Counted from the first letter of the stretch, positions 25,730 to 34,538 are shown. The stretch: 64,000 nt of DNA from Actinomycetota bacterium (GCA_020161795.1 JAIUOR010000044.1:16574-80573); one strand, 5' to 3'. Program-made: numbers and translations. The notes: generated by a model from the letters alone, not told the origin.

Positions 25730-27041
25730 GGTCGCCCGCACGAACGACAGGGTGCTGCTCGCGGAGTTCGACAGCACTCAGCAACGGGCGGGGATGTCCG
25801 GGCCGGGTTGGCTGGCCGATCTCCAGAACAGCGACAGCGCGATTCTCCGGGAGGCACTCGGAAAGCTCCGTCTGGAGGCGCTGCTGTCGGAGAGGATCGT
25901 CGTCACGGACGCGCAGGCGCTCGATGGCCGGCTGTTCCTGGGGCTCGCGTCGTCCGGCCTGCTGAAGAAGCTGCGCACCGATCCGGAACAGCCGTTGCCG
26001 ATCGAGTTGCGGGCGCGCGCCGCGACGGTGAAGGCGACGGTCGCCGCGATGCACCAACCCGGATCCGGCCTGGGCTTCCAGTCGTCCTTCCTCACCAACG
26101 GCGATCGGGTGGCCCGGGAGATGACGAGGTCGGTGCATCGGAAGCGACAGCCGTACTCGCGCAAGGGCATTCTCACCTGCCTGGGACGCTCCGGAGCCGC
26201 GGACGATGAGCTGGAGGCTCTTGCCGAGGGCTGGGCGAAACTGGCCGAACTCACCGAGGCGAAGGTGCTGCCGCTGCGGACCTGGGCACAGAGCCGTCCC
26301 TGGTCGGAGGCTGCGGAACTCTCGGACAGGTTCCTGCCGGTCTCGGTGCTCGCTGCGGCCTTCGCCCAGGACGAGGCTGAGGCGGCCTTCATGCATGACC
26401 TGGGAAGGGAGACGAAGCGGAGCGTGTTCCTCGACCGCCTCGATCGCTGGGAAGGGCGGAGCGACGTCGCCGAGAAGCTCGGATTCTGGTTCTCCGAGCG
26501 GTACAACCGCACCATCGCCTTCCAGCACCATGCCGACTACCGCAGCATCCACAGCGACCCGAAGGACGGCATCCACTTCAGCGAATCGGAGCGGTTCATC
26601 GGAGGCCGCCGCGCGACCGAGATCCAGCTGCCCAGAGGCTTCCTCGAACGCCTCGGCGAGCTCACCACCGACGAATGGCAGCGGGGCTACTCCCAGGTGA
26701 AGAACCCGGGCGCCAAGAGCAGCATCGTCGCCTGGTGGAAGTACGGGGACACCGGCAGCCTCCAGCGATCGCTCGATCATCTCGTGGGTGAGTGGGGTGT
26801 CTCCGAGTCGGATCCCTCGCAGTCGACCCAGCGCACCCGGCCGAGGTTCGCTCCCGTCATCACCTTCGGTGCCAGCCTTCTCGCGCCGGTCGCTGCGCTC
26901 CCGCTCGAGCCCGACCTGCTCGGCTACGTCGCCACCGTGCTGCTCACGCTGGGCATGACCGTCCCCCAATGGCTGATGACGCAGAGCACCGAGACCACGT
27001 GCGCGGTGACCGACTACCTGGACGACGTCGCGACCAGCTGA
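25722..27041 (+). CDS. Protein of unknown function coupled to the Nudix gene
   Basis: I do not recognise this 439-residue protein. It is mostly soluble and charged, with a basic middle part (RSVHRKRQPYSRKGIL near residue 148) and an aromatic-rich stretch (FWFSERYNRTIAFQHHADY). A C-terminal hydrophobic segment of about 45 residues (from FAPVITFGASLLAPVAALP) could form one or two membrane helices. The ATG at 25722 lies inside the Nudix gene, so the two are made together. The context suggests joint action on a nucleotide signal at the membrane, but this is only inference. Confidence 0.7.
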   Translation: MPRVARTNDRVLLAEFDSTQQRAGMSGPGWLADLQNSDSAILREALGKLRLEALLSERIVVTDAQALDGRLFLGLASSGLLKKLRTDPEQPLPIELRARAATVKATVAAMHQPGSGLGFQSSFLTNGDRVAREMTRSVHRKRQPYSRKGILTCLGRSGAADDELEALAEGWAKLAELTEAKVLPLRTWAQSRPWSEAAELSDRFLPVSVLAAAFAQDEAEAAFMHDLGRETKRSVFLDRLDRWEGRSDVAEKLGFWFSERYNRTIAFQHHADYRSIHSDPKDGIHFSESERFIGGRRATEIQLPRGFLERLGELTTDEWQRGYSQVKNPGAKSSIVAWWKYGDTGSLQRSLDHLVGEWGVSESDPSQSTQRTRPRFAPVITFGASLLAPVAALPLEPDLLGYVATVLLTLGMTVPQWLMTQSTETTCAVTDYLDDVATS

Positions 27042-27062
27042 ACGCCGCCGGGGTGAGCGGGT

Positions 27063-28748
27063 TCAGCGTTTGCGGGCGGTCCCGAGCATGTCGCGCAGGA
27101 TCTGGCCCCCGGTACGGAGCACCTGGTCGCGGAAGGTGGCCGAGCCCAGGGTCTTCTCCACCCAGGACTTCTCCTGGCGGGTGGAGCGGGAAGGCGTGGC
27201 ACGGCGCTCCTCGCGGGCCTGCGCCGCCTCCTCCTTCTCCCGCAGGGAGGCCTCGGTCTTCTGCTGCTTCTCATAGGCCTTGGCCTCGGTCTCCCGCTGG
27301 GCGGCCTCGATGCCGGCCTGGAGTTTCGCGGCCAGGATCTCGTAGGCGGATTCCCGGTCGATCTCCGCGCCGTAGCGGGTCATCATCGCCGAACTGGCGA
27401 TCCCGGCCGCCATCCACTCCGGGTTCATCGGATCCATGGAGGCCTGCGGCGCGCGCATCCGCGTCCAGGCCACCGGGGTCGGGGCGCCGTCCGGGTTCAG
27501 CACGGTGACCACGGCCTCGCCGATGCCCAGCGACTGCAGGGTCTGCTCCAGGTCGTAGGCCGACTTCGGGTAGGTCTGGACGGTCGCCCGCAGCGCCTTC
27601 GCGTCGTTGGGGGTGTGTGCCCGCAGCTGGTGCTGGACGCGCGAGCCGAGCTGGGCGAGCACCTCCTCGGGCACGTCCTTGGGCGTCTGGGTGACGAAGA
27701 ACACCCCGACCCCCTTCGACCGGATCAGCCGCACGGTCTGCGCGATCGCGTTCAGGAAGGCCTTCGAGGCGCCGTTGAACAGCAGGTGCGCCTCGTCGAA
27801 GAAGAACACCAGCTTGGGACGGTCGAGGTCGCCCACCTCGGGCAGCTCGCTGAACAGGTCGGCCAGCAGCCACATCAGGAAGGTGGAGAAGATCGCCGGC
27901 CGGTCCTGCAGGTTCGGCAGCTCCAGCAGCGAGATGACGCCCCGTCCGTCCGCGGTGGTGCGGATCAGGTCGGCGGTGTTGAACTCGGGTTCGCCGAAGA
28001 ACTCCCCGGCTCCTTGAGCCTCCAGGGTGATGATGTTGCGCAGGATGACGCCGACCGTGGTCGAGGACACCCCGCCGATCGTCTTCAGTTCGGCCTTGCC
28101 CTGGTCGGAGGTCAGGTAGTTCAGGACGGCCCGCAGATCCTCCAGATCGAGCAGCGCCAGGCCGTTGCTGTCGGCGTAGTGGAAGACCAGGCCGAGGGTG
28201 GATTCCTGGGTCTGGTTGAGCTCCAGCACCTTGGACAGCAGGATCGGCCCGAAGCTGGACACCGTCGCTCGCAGCGGGACGCCAAGCCCCTGCCCGCCCA
28301 GCGCGTAGAACTCGGTGGGCGCGCCCTGGGGCTGCCAGTCCTGCCCGATCTTGGTGGTGCGGGCCAGCAGCTTCTCGTTGGGAGTGCCGGGGATCGCGAT
28401 GCCGGAGAGGTCGCCCTTGATGTCGGCGGCGAAGACCGCGACCCCGGCGGCCGAGATCTGCTCGGCCAGCACCTGCAGGGTCTTGGTCTTGCCGGTGCCG
28501 GTGGCGCCGGCCACCAGGCCATGCCGGTTGAGCATCGACAGCGAGATGCGCACCTTCGCCTCGGGGATGGGAGCGCCGTCCTCCATCAGCACGCCGAGTT
28601 CGATCGCCGGCTCGCTGAAGGTGTAGCCGTCGATGATCTTCTGAGCCCACTCCGAGTACCCGGGCGTGGTGTCGCCGGCCTGCGGCGGCCCCGCGGATTC
28701 CGGCGCGGAAGGAGCTGTCGTTTCCGGCGGGACGGGCGGCTGCGTCAT
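27063..28748 (-). CDS. HerA-like ATPase, DUF853 family (YjgR type)
   Basis: A 561-residue P-loop ATPase with Walker A GATGTGKTKT near residue 83. Walker B LVFFFDEAHLLF and the downstream sensor FFVTQTPKDVPEEV are followed by a C-terminal charged coiled-coil tail (AQRETEAKAYEKQQ...). Proteins of this family are cytoplasmic, related to HerA/FtsK translocases, and of unproven function. The start at 28748 was chosen because upstream codons lack conservation. It converges with the Nudix unit, with no terminator visible in the 21-base gap. Confidence 0.88.
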   Translation of the reverse strand: MTQPPVPPETTAPSAPESAGPPQAGDTTPGYSEWAQKIIDGYTFSEPAIELGVLMEDGAPIPEAKVRISLSMLNRHGLVAGATGTGKTKTLQVLAEQISAAGVAVFAADIKGDLSGIAIPGTPNEKLLARTTKIGQDWQPQGAPTEFYALGGQGLGVPLRATVSSFGPILLSKVLELNQTQESTLGLVFHYADSNGLALLDLEDLRAVLNYLTSDQGKAELKTIGGVSSTTVGVILRNIITLEAQGAGEFFGEPEFNTADLIRTTADGRGVISLLELPNLQDRPAIFSTFLMWLLADLFSELPEVGDLDRPKLVFFFDEAHLLFNGASKAFLNAIAQTVRLIRSKGVGVFFVTQTPKDVPEEVLAQLGSRVQHQLRAHTPNDAKALRATVQTYPKSAYDLEQTLQSLGIGEAVVTVLNPDGAPTPVAWTRMRAPQASMDPMNPEWMAAGIASSAMMTRYGAEIDRESAYEILAAKLQAGIEAAQRETEAKAYEKQQKTEASLREKEEAAQAREERRATPSRSTRQEKSWVEKTLGSATFRDQVLRTGGQILRDMLGTARKR

Positions 28749-28916
28749 GCCGGAAGCCTGCCACAGGCGGTCACCCCGCGCACCCCCTCGGCACCGCGAC
28801 GCAGGCACGGTGCTACCGACGCGGGCTCAGCCGTCCGGCCGGGCTCGTGGCCGTCCGTCGATCGGCCGCGTCGGCTCACCCGAGACGCTCGAAGAGACGC
28901 ACCGCCGGGCAGACGG

Positions 28917-28922
28917 TATCCT
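28917..28922 (+). promoter_or_regulatory. Promoter -10 of the thiamine transport operon
   Basis: The hexamer TATCCT is placed so that transcription would start at or just before the P1 stem of the riboswitch. A partial -35, GAGACG (28894-28899), lies 17 bases upstream. Confidence 0.45.
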
Positions 28923-28926
28923 TGAG

Positions 28927-29016
28927 CACAGACAGGGGAGCGCCGTAGGGGCGCTGAGAGTGCGGCAACGCAGACCCTCGAACCTGATCCGGCTAGCACC
29001 GGCGTAGGGAGTCGAG
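28927..29016 (+). promoter_or_regulatory. TPP riboswitch (THI box)
   Basis: The sequence shows the complete thi-box core: ACAGGGGAGC, then GGGGCGCTGAGAGTGC, CAGACCCTCGAACCTGATC, CGGCTAGCACCGGCGTAGGGAG. The CTGAGA and ACCTGAT elements form the pyrimidine and pyrophosphate sensor helices. It sits directly upstream of thiB, and TPP binding should turn the operon off. Confidence 0.95.
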
Positions 29017-29040
29017 TATCTCCTCGGCAGGCAGCCGAGC

Positions 29041-29057
29041 CCTCCATCACAAGGAGG
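29041..29057 (+). promoter_or_regulatory. SD-sequestering hairpin of the TPP riboswitch
   Basis: CCTCC (29041-29045) can pair with the thiB Shine-Dalgarno GGAGG (29053-29057) across a 7-base loop. A second hairpin, CTCGGC-AGGCA-GCCGAG, lies just 5' of it. This argues for control of translation initiation rather than transcription termination. Confidence 0.65.
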
Positions 29058-29062
29058 AATAG

Positions 29063-30148
29063 ATGTTCAAGCCACTGGCAGTCGCTGCGGGCGCGCTCGC
29101 CGTGCTGCTCACCGGGTGCGCCGGAGTGAGCGGCCAGGTTACCCAGCCGCCCACCAACGACCCCACCGCGCCGGCCGAAACCACACCGCCGACCGAGAGC
29201 AAGACCCTCACCGTCCTCACCCACGACAGCTTCTACCTGCCGGAGGAGACCCTGGCCGCCTTCGCCGAGGCCACCGGCTACGAGGTGGTGCCGGTGGCGC
29301 CCGGGGACGGCGGCAGCCTGGTCAACCAGCTGATCCTCACCAAGGACGCCCCGCTGGGCGACGCGGTCTTCGGCATCGACAACACCTTCGCCGGCCGCGC
29401 GATCGACGCCGGCGTGCTCGCGCCGTACACCTCGCCGGCGCTCCCCGAAGGGGCGGCGGCACTGGCCGAGGACGGTGCCGGCTTCCTCACCCCGATCGAC
29501 TATGGCGACGTCTGCCTCAACGCCGATCTCGGCTGGTTCGAGGCCAAGGGGCTGGCCGTCCCGCAGACTCTGGACGACCTGGTCAAGCCGGAATACGCCG
29601 ACCTGCTGGTGGTCTCGAACCCGGCCTCCTCCACCCCCGGGCTGGCCTTCCTGATCGCCACCGTGGCGGCCAAGGGCGACGGTTACCTCGACTACTGGAA
29701 GCAGCTGAAGGACAACGGCGTGAAGGTGGTGCCGGGCTGGACGGAGGCCTACACCGTCGAGTTCTCCGGCTCGGCCGGGAAGGGACCGCGTCCGCTGGTG
29801 CTCTCCTACGCGAGTTCCCCGGCTTCCGAGCTGGGTGACGACGGCAAGCCTCGCACCGGCAACCTGCCGCAGACCTGCCTGCGCCAGGTGGAGTACGCCG
29901 GCGTGATCGCCGGTGCCCAGAACGAGGTCGGTGCCCGGAAGTTCGTGGACTGGCTGCTCAGCCCCGAGGTCCAGGCCCAGATCCCCGCCTCGATGTGGAT
30001 GTACCCGGCCGATCCGTCTGCCCCGCTGCCCGACGAGTGGGCCCAGTTCGGCACCTCGGTCGAGGAGCCCTGGCACGTCCCGGCCACGACCATCGCCGCC
30101 GACCGGGAAACCTGGATCCGCGACTGGACCACCACCGTCATCGGATGA
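29063..30148 (+). CDS. thiB: Thiamine ABC transporter substrate-binding lipoprotein
   Basis: A 361-residue exported lipoprotein (lipobox VLLTGCAG) with the ThiB-like periplasmic-binding fold: TVLTHDSFYLPEE, FGIDNTFAGRAI, PIDYGDVCLNAD and VPGWTEAYTVEFSG. It captures thiamine or its phosphates for the ThiP/ThiQ importer. The TPP riboswitch directly upstream supports the assignment. A 606-bp repeat-filled gap separates it from thiP, which is unusual for this operon. Confidence 0.93.
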   Translation: MFKPLAVAAGALAVLLTGCAGVSGQVTQPPTNDPTAPAETTPPTESKTLTVLTHDSFYLPEETLAAFAEATGYEVVPVAPGDGGSLVNQLILTKDAPLGDAVFGIDNTFAGRAIDAGVLAPYTSPALPEGAAALAEDGAGFLTPIDYGDVCLNADLGWFEAKGLAVPQTLDDLVKPEYADLLVVSNPASSTPGLAFLIATVAAKGDGYLDYWKQLKDNGVKVVPGWTEAYTVEFSGSAGKGPRPLVLSYASSPASELGDDGKPRTGNLPQTCLRQVEYAGVIAGAQNEVGARKFVDWLLSPEVQAQIPASMWMYPADPSAPLPDEWAQFGTSVEEPWHVPATTIAADRETWIRDWTTTVIG

Positions 30149-30151
30149 CCC

Positions 30152-30344
30152 CGTGAACCCGACCCATGACCCGGCCTCGTGACTACGTCCCCGTGGCCCC
30201 GGCTCCGTACCCCGGCCTCGTGGGACCCGGCCCTGTGGACCCGGCCCCGTGGCTCCGGCTCTGTGGACCCGGCCCTGTGGACCCGGCCCCGTGGCTCCGG
30301 CTCTGTGGCCCCGGCCTCGTGAACTCCGTCCCGTGAACCCCACG
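30152..30344. repeat. Degenerate 14-bp tandem repeats between thiB and thiP
   Basis: About 13 units of roughly 14 bases follow the pattern GTGGACCCGGCCCY, clearest at 30235-30318. There a three-unit block (..CCCT, ..CCCC, GTGGCTCCGGCTCT) appears twice. Unit length is not a multiple of three and the frames are not conserved, so it looks non-coding. It begins within a few bases of the thiB stop. Confidence 0.75.
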
Positions 30345-30367
30345 CCAGCCCTCAACCCGCCCGGCTC

Positions 30368-30755
30368 CCGCAGAAACCGGGTGATTCGGGCTGCCTGCCC
30401 GCACTATCCAGGCGGGAGGGCTGGTTTGCCCGGTTTGTGTGGGGGAGTGGGGATCGGGTTGTGGCCGGCTGTGGAGGTTCAGGAGGCTGGTCGTCCGCCG
30501 CGCGGGCGTGACCGTCTCCGCAGAAACCGGGTGGTTGAGGCTGTCTGCCTGGACTATCCAGGCGGGAGGGCTGGTTTGCCCGGTTTGTGCGGGGGAGTGG
30601 GGAACGGACTGTGGCCGGCTGTGGAAGTTCAGGAGGCCGGCCGGCCGCGGGGCGGACGTGTCCCTCTCCGCAGAAACCGGGCGGTTAGGGGCGGGTGCCT
30701 GCACTATCCAGGCGGGGAGGCCGGATTGCCCGGTTTGTGCGGGAGGTGGGCGCGG
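30368..30755. repeat. 150-bp tandem repeat with internal inverted repeats (2.6 copies)
   Basis: The marker CGCAGAAACCGG occurs at 30369, 30519 and 30669, an exact 150-bp period. Each copy starts with a left arm CCGCAGAAACCGGG and, 47 bases later, has a right arm CCCGGTTTGTGCGG (TGTGTGG in copy 1). That is 13 of 14 complementary bases, so each copy can fold into a long hairpin. The third copy stops at the thiP Shine-Dalgarno. Nothing resembling CRISPR or IS ends is present. Confidence 0.85.
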
Positions 30756-32425
30756 TGACCGTGTTCGGCCAGGCACGCCGGGGGCTGGGCGGATCGCCCT
30801 GGGTCTGGGCGTTGGCTGCCGTCATTCCGCTGGGGTTCCTGGTGGTGTTCTTCGCCTGGCCGGTGGCGGCGCTGGTCACCCGTGGTTTCCTGGACGAGAC
30901 CGGTGCCTTCAGCCTGGCCGGGGTTCAGTCGGTGCTGGCGTCCCCGCGGACCTGGCGGATCGTCGGGCAGACCCTCGCCCAGGCGGCAGCCGGCACGGTG
31001 GTCACGGTGCTGCTCGGCGTCCCCGGTGCCCATCTGCTCTACCGTCGCCGTTTCCCCGGACGACGGTTGCTGCGCGCGCTGGTGGCCGTCCCGTTCGTGC
31101 TGCCGACGGTGGTGGTCGGGGTGGCGTTCAGCTCGCTGCTGGCTCCGACCGGGCTGCTCGGCGGGCTGGGTCTGCAGGAGTCGTTCGCCGGCATCGTGGC
31201 CGCGCTGGTGTTCTTCAACTACTCGGTGGTGGTGCGGACGGTGGGTGCGCTGTGGGCCCGGCTCGACCCCCGGGCCGAGGACGCTGCCCGCACCCTCGGT
31301 GCCTCCCGGCTGCGGGTCTTCGCCACGGTGACCCTCCCGGCCCTGGCGCCGGCGATCGCGTCCGGAGCGGCCCTCACCTTCCTGTTCTGCGCGACAGCGT
31401 TCGGGGTGGTGCTGGTGATGGGTGGGGCCTCCTGGGGCACGATCGAGACCGAGATCTGGTACCAGACCACCCAATTGCTCGACCTGCCGGCGGCTGCGGC
31501 GCTGTCGATCCTGCAGCTGATCGTGGTGACCGCATCGCTGCTGGCCGCCAACCGGGCCCGGGCGGGTTCCGAGCGGGCGCTGCGGCTGCTTGGCCATCCG
31601 GTGGACGTCCCGCTGCGGCGGGGCGACTGGCCGACGGTCGCTATCACCGCCACCGTCGTCTGCGGGCTGCTGGTGACCCCGATAGCGAGCCTCGTCGCCC
31701 GTTCCTTCACCACTCCCCACGGCTTCGGCTGGGACAACTACGCGGCGCTGGTGGGGCGGGCCGAAGGGACGACGGTCAGCGTCTGGCAGGCGCTGTGGAA
31801 CTCCCTGGGGATCGCGTCGGCGGCGACCGTGCTGGCCATCGGGCTGGGGCTGCTGGTCAGCTACGTGCTCTCCCGCCGGCCGGCGTCAGCGACCGGCCGC
31901 CGGGTGCTGGCCGTGGCGGATTCCGCCTTCATGCTGCCGTTGGGTGTCTCGGCGGTGACCGTCGGGTTCGGGTTCCTGATCACGCTCAACCGGCCGCCCT
32001 TCGACCTGCGCTCGTCGTGGCTGCTGATCCCGATCGCGCAGGCGCTGGTGGCGCTGCCGCTGGTGGTGCGAACGCTGCTGCCCACGCTGCGGGCGATCGA
32101 TCCGCGGTTGCACGAGGCAGCGGCCACGCTGGGCGCGGGTGCTCGCAGGATCACGCTCACCATTGACCTGCCGTTCGCGCTGCGGGGGCTCGGGCTGGCG
32201 GTCGGCTTCGCCTTCGCCACCTCGCTGGGTGAGTTCGGGGCGACCTCCTTCCTCGCGCGGCCGGACCGGCCGACGCTGCCGGTGGTGATCTATCGGCTGA
32301 TCTCACGCCCGGGGGCGGAGAATTTCGGGATGGCGATGGCGGCCTCCGTCCTGCTCGCGCTGCTGACCGCTACCGTCATGGCCGTCGCGGAATGGCTCGG
32401 CCCCAAGGAGGTGAACCCGTGGTGA
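30755..32425 (+). CDS. thiP: Thiamine ABC transporter permease
   Basis: A 556-residue membrane protein of about 12 helices, built from two tandem permease halves. Each half has an EAA loop: DPRAEDAARTLGASRLRVF near residue 175 and DPRLHEAAATLGAGARR near residue 450. This is the ThiP/AfuB-type layout. The GTG at 30755 was chosen because GGAGG lies 8 bases upstream; that Shine-Dalgarno is part of the third 150-bp repeat copy. An in-frame start at 30695 would translate the repeat. The last bases overlap thiQ. Confidence 0.92.
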   Translation: MTVFGQARRGLGGSPWVWALAAVIPLGFLVVFFAWPVAALVTRGFLDETGAFSLAGVQSVLASPRTWRIVGQTLAQAAAGTVVTVLLGVPGAHLLYRRRFPGRRLLRALVAVPFVLPTVVVGVAFSSLLAPTGLLGGLGLQESFAGIVAALVFFNYSVVVRTVGALWARLDPRAEDAARTLGASRLRVFATVTLPALAPAIASGAALTFLFCATAFGVVLVMGGASWGTIETEIWYQTTQLLDLPAAAALSILQLIVVTASLLAANRARAGSERALRLLGHPVDVPLRRGDWPTVAITATVVCGLLVTPIASLVARSFTTPHGFGWDNYAALVGRAEGTTVSVWQALWNSLGIASAATVLAIGLGLLVSYVLSRRPASATGRRVLAVADSAFMLPLGVSAVTVGFGFLITLNRPPFDLRSSWLLIPIAQALVALPLVVRTLLPTLRAIDPRLHEAAATLGAGARRITLTIDLPFALRGLGLAVGFAFATSLGEFGATSFLARPDRPTLPVVIYRLISRPGAENFGMAMAASVLLALLTATVMAVAEWLGPKEVNPW

Positions 32426-33390
32426 GCGGTCTGACCGTCACCGACGCGGTGGTGAAGTACGGCCCGGTCACCGCGGTCGATCAGGTGTCGCTGGAGGTCG
32501 CGCCCGGCGAGATCGTGGCGCTGCTCGGGGCCTCGGGTTCGGGCAAGTCGTCCCTGCTGCGGGCGATCGCCGGGCTGGAACCGCTGGCCGCCGGAACGAT
32601 CGAGTGGGACGGCGAGGACATCACTTCGGTGCCCGTCCACCGGCGCGGCTTCGTGATGATGTTCCAGGACGGACAGCTGTTCCCGCACCGCAGCGTTGCC
32701 GGCAACGTCGGCTACGCCCTCAACCAGCTCGACCGTGCCGAGCGGGAGGCGAGGGTTGAGGCGTTGCTCGACCTTGTGGGGTTGGCCGGGTATGGACCTC
32801 GGCCGGTTACAGCGCTGTCGGGCGGGCAGGCGCAGCGCGTGGCGCTCGCGCGCTCGCTGGCCCCGCACCCGCGGCTGCTGATGCTGGACGAACCGTTGTC
32901 CGCGCTGGATCGCGGCCTGCGCGAGCACCTGGTCGGCGTCCTGGAGCGGACGATGCGCGCCACCGGCACCCCCGGCCTCTATGTCACCCACGACCAGGAC
33001 GAGGCCTTCGCCATCGCCGACCGGATCGCCGTGCTGTCCGGAGGACGGCTGCTGCAGATCGCGCCGCCCGACATCCTGTGGCGGCACCCGGCCACCGCCG
33101 AGGTGGCGGAGTTCCTGGGCTACGGGCCGATTCTGACACCGTCGCAGGCCCGCGCTCTCGGCTGGCCCGGCGAGGCGACCGGACGGGTGGCGATCGGACC
33201 GGACGGGCTGCATCCCGCTGCCGACGGGGTTCCCCTCCCGGTGCTCGGCGTCAAGCCCGGACGGGGACGCCACGAGGTGACCGTCCGGCTGCCCCATGGC
33301 GCCTCCGCCGAACTTCGCGCCACGGAGTTGCCGGGGGCCGAGCTCGCCGTCCGGATCGATCCCGCCGGGAGTGTGGTTCTTGCTGATTGA
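32419..33390 (+). CDS. thiQ: Thiamine ABC transporter ATPase
   Basis: A 323-residue ABC ATPase with Walker A GASGSGKSS, signature LSGGQAQRVALARSLAPH, Walker B LLMLDEPLSALD and H-loop YVTHDQDEA. A C-terminal regulatory extension follows. The start GTG at 32419 is preceded by AAGGAGG and overlaps the thiP stop, so the two are coupled. It powers thiamine uptake with ThiB and ThiP. Confidence 0.92.
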   Translation: MVSGLTVTDAVVKYGPVTAVDQVSLEVAPGEIVALLGASGSGKSSLLRAIAGLEPLAAGTIEWDGEDITSVPVHRRGFVMMFQDGQLFPHRSVAGNVGYALNQLDRAEREARVEALLDLVGLAGYGPRPVTALSGGQAQRVALARSLAPHPRLLMLDEPLSALDRGLREHLVGVLERTMRATGTPGLYVTHDQDEAFAIADRIAVLSGGRLLQIAPPDILWRHPATAEVAEFLGYGPILTPSQARALGWPGEATGRVAIGPDGLHPAADGVPLPVLGVKPGRGRHEVTVRLPHGASAELRATELPGAELAVRIDPAGSVVLAD

Positions 33391-33449
33391 CGCTGTGCCG
33401 GTGCTGTGACAGGTTGGCGCCACGGTAGGCGCGCGGGGGGAGGCATCTG

Positions 33450-34394
33450 GTGTTGGTGATCTGTCCCAATCCCACGATCGACCGGCAGGTCTTCCTGCCG
33501 GCGCTGGAGCCCGGACGGGTGCTACGGGCGAGGAAGAACCAGGCATTCCCGGCCGGCAAGGCGGTCTCGGCGGCGCGCGGTGCGCGGGCCAACGGTTCCT
33601 GGCCCGAGATCCACATTCTGCTGCCCGAGATCGGCGCGGGCTGGTACGAGGCGAGCCTGGAGGCGGAGAAGCTGCGCGCGGTCGTCCACCGCTACCCGGG
33701 GCGGATCCGGGAGACGGTGCTGGTCTACGAGGACGACGGCCGCGTCACCGTGATCAACGGCGTCGGGGCGCCGGTCGAACCGGAGCGTTGGCAGCGATTC
33801 GTCACTGAGGTGACCGACCGGATCCTGCCGGGCGGCTGGGTGGTCTGCTCGGGCAGTTTCCCGCCGGGGATCGGGGACGCCGACGTCACCGACTTCGTGA
33901 CCCAGGTCGGCCGCGCCGGCGGCCGGTTGGCGTTGGACACCGGGCCGGGCTGGCTCAGCGCGGGGATCGCCGGGCGTCCGGCCCTGATCTCGCCCAACCT
34001 GGCTGAGGCCGAGGCCGCCCTGGGCGCCGCCGACCCCGAGCCGGTCGACGTCGGGGAGGATGCCCTGCATCGCGCCGAACTCGCCGCGATCAAGCTGCAC
34101 TCCCGCGGTGTGGCCCACGTCGTGGTGACAGCGGGTTCGGCGGGAGTCGCCTGGGCCACTTCGGAGAGCACCGGCAAGCTGCCGGGCATCGCGGTGGAGG
34201 TGCGCAATCCGATCGGTGCCGGCGATGCCTTCATGGGTGGGCTGGTGGCGTCGCTGGAGACCGGCTCGTCGTTCGCAGAGTGCGTCCGCTGGGGCATGGC
34301 GACCGCCTGCGCGGCGATCGGCCAGTGGTCGCCCGGCGCCGCCTCCGTCGAGGACACCGCCCGCTACCACGCCCAACTGCTGCCCGAGCGCTGA
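33450..34394 (+). CDS. PfkB-family carbohydrate kinase (1-phosphofructokinase-like)
   Basis: A 314-residue ribokinase-fold protein. The N-terminal NPTIDRQVFLPALEPG resembles the substrate-binding start of 1-phosphofructokinase and tagatose-6-phosphate kinase. The C-terminal PfkB signature is RNPIGAGDAFMGGLVAS, with the catalytic Asp in GAGD. The usual DTVGAGD is changed to NPIGAGD. It uses GTG 33450 with GGAGG 6 bases upstream and lies 59 bases after thiQ, so it may be read through from the thiamine operon. A role in that pathway is not supported by sequence. Confidence 0.8.
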   Translation: MLVICPNPTIDRQVFLPALEPGRVLRARKNQAFPAGKAVSAARGARANGSWPEIHILLPEIGAGWYEASLEAEKLRAVVHRYPGRIRETVLVYEDDGRVTVINGVGAPVEPERWQRFVTEVTDRILPGGWVVCSGSFPPGIGDADVTDFVTQVGRAGGRLALDTGPGWLSAGIAGRPALISPNLAEAEAALGAADPEPVDVGEDALHRAELAAIKLHSRGVAHVVVTAGSAGVAWATSESTGKLPGIAVEVRNPIGAGDAFMGGLVASLETGSSFAECVRWGMATACAAIGQWSPGAASVEDTARYHAQLLPER

Positions 34395-34456
34395 AGCCCG
34401 GTCACTGTCAGCGCCATCGACGGGCAGATCGACGCGGCCGATCAGGGATGCCGGCC

Positions 34457-34475
34457 GGGACGGGTGAACCGTCCC
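34457..34475 (+). terminator. Hairpin terminator after the PfkB kinase gene
   Basis: A perfect 7-bp stem, GGGACGG / CCGTCCC, with a GTGAA loop, extendable outward by CCGG pairs with one bulge. It lies 62 bases after the kinase stop and before the cysE leader promoter. Confidence 0.55.
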
Positions 34476-34522
34476 CGGGTCCCTGAGTGAGACGAGGCTC
34501 GCCCGCGGCTGGGGTGCGCGGC

Positions 34523-34538
34523 TACACTTGTGCTCGTG
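34523..34538 (+). promoter_or_regulatory. Promoter of the cysE operon for a leaderless transcript
   Basis: The -10 box TACACT (34523-34528) is followed by 7 bases and then GTG at 34536, so transcription would begin at the first codon of the leader peptide. The -35 region is poor. Confidence 0.65.

Noticed and set aside
30368..30755. CRISPR array
   Set aside because: The unit is 150 bp, contiguous and similar throughout, with no short constant repeat plus variable spacers and no cas genes.
30183..30776. A minus-strand frame encoding three copies of a TGQTSPPAWIVQA-like peptide across the 150-bp repeats
   Set aside because: The frame stays open only because 150 is a multiple of three. There is no ribosome-binding site, the peptide copies differ freely, and the thiBPQ operon runs the other way.
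33450..34394. ThiD-type hydroxymethylpyrimidine kinase belonging to the thiamine operon
   Set aside because: The N-terminus (NPTIDR) and the GAGDAF signature fit the PfkB/1-phosphofructokinase branch, not ThiD, despite the position after thiQ.
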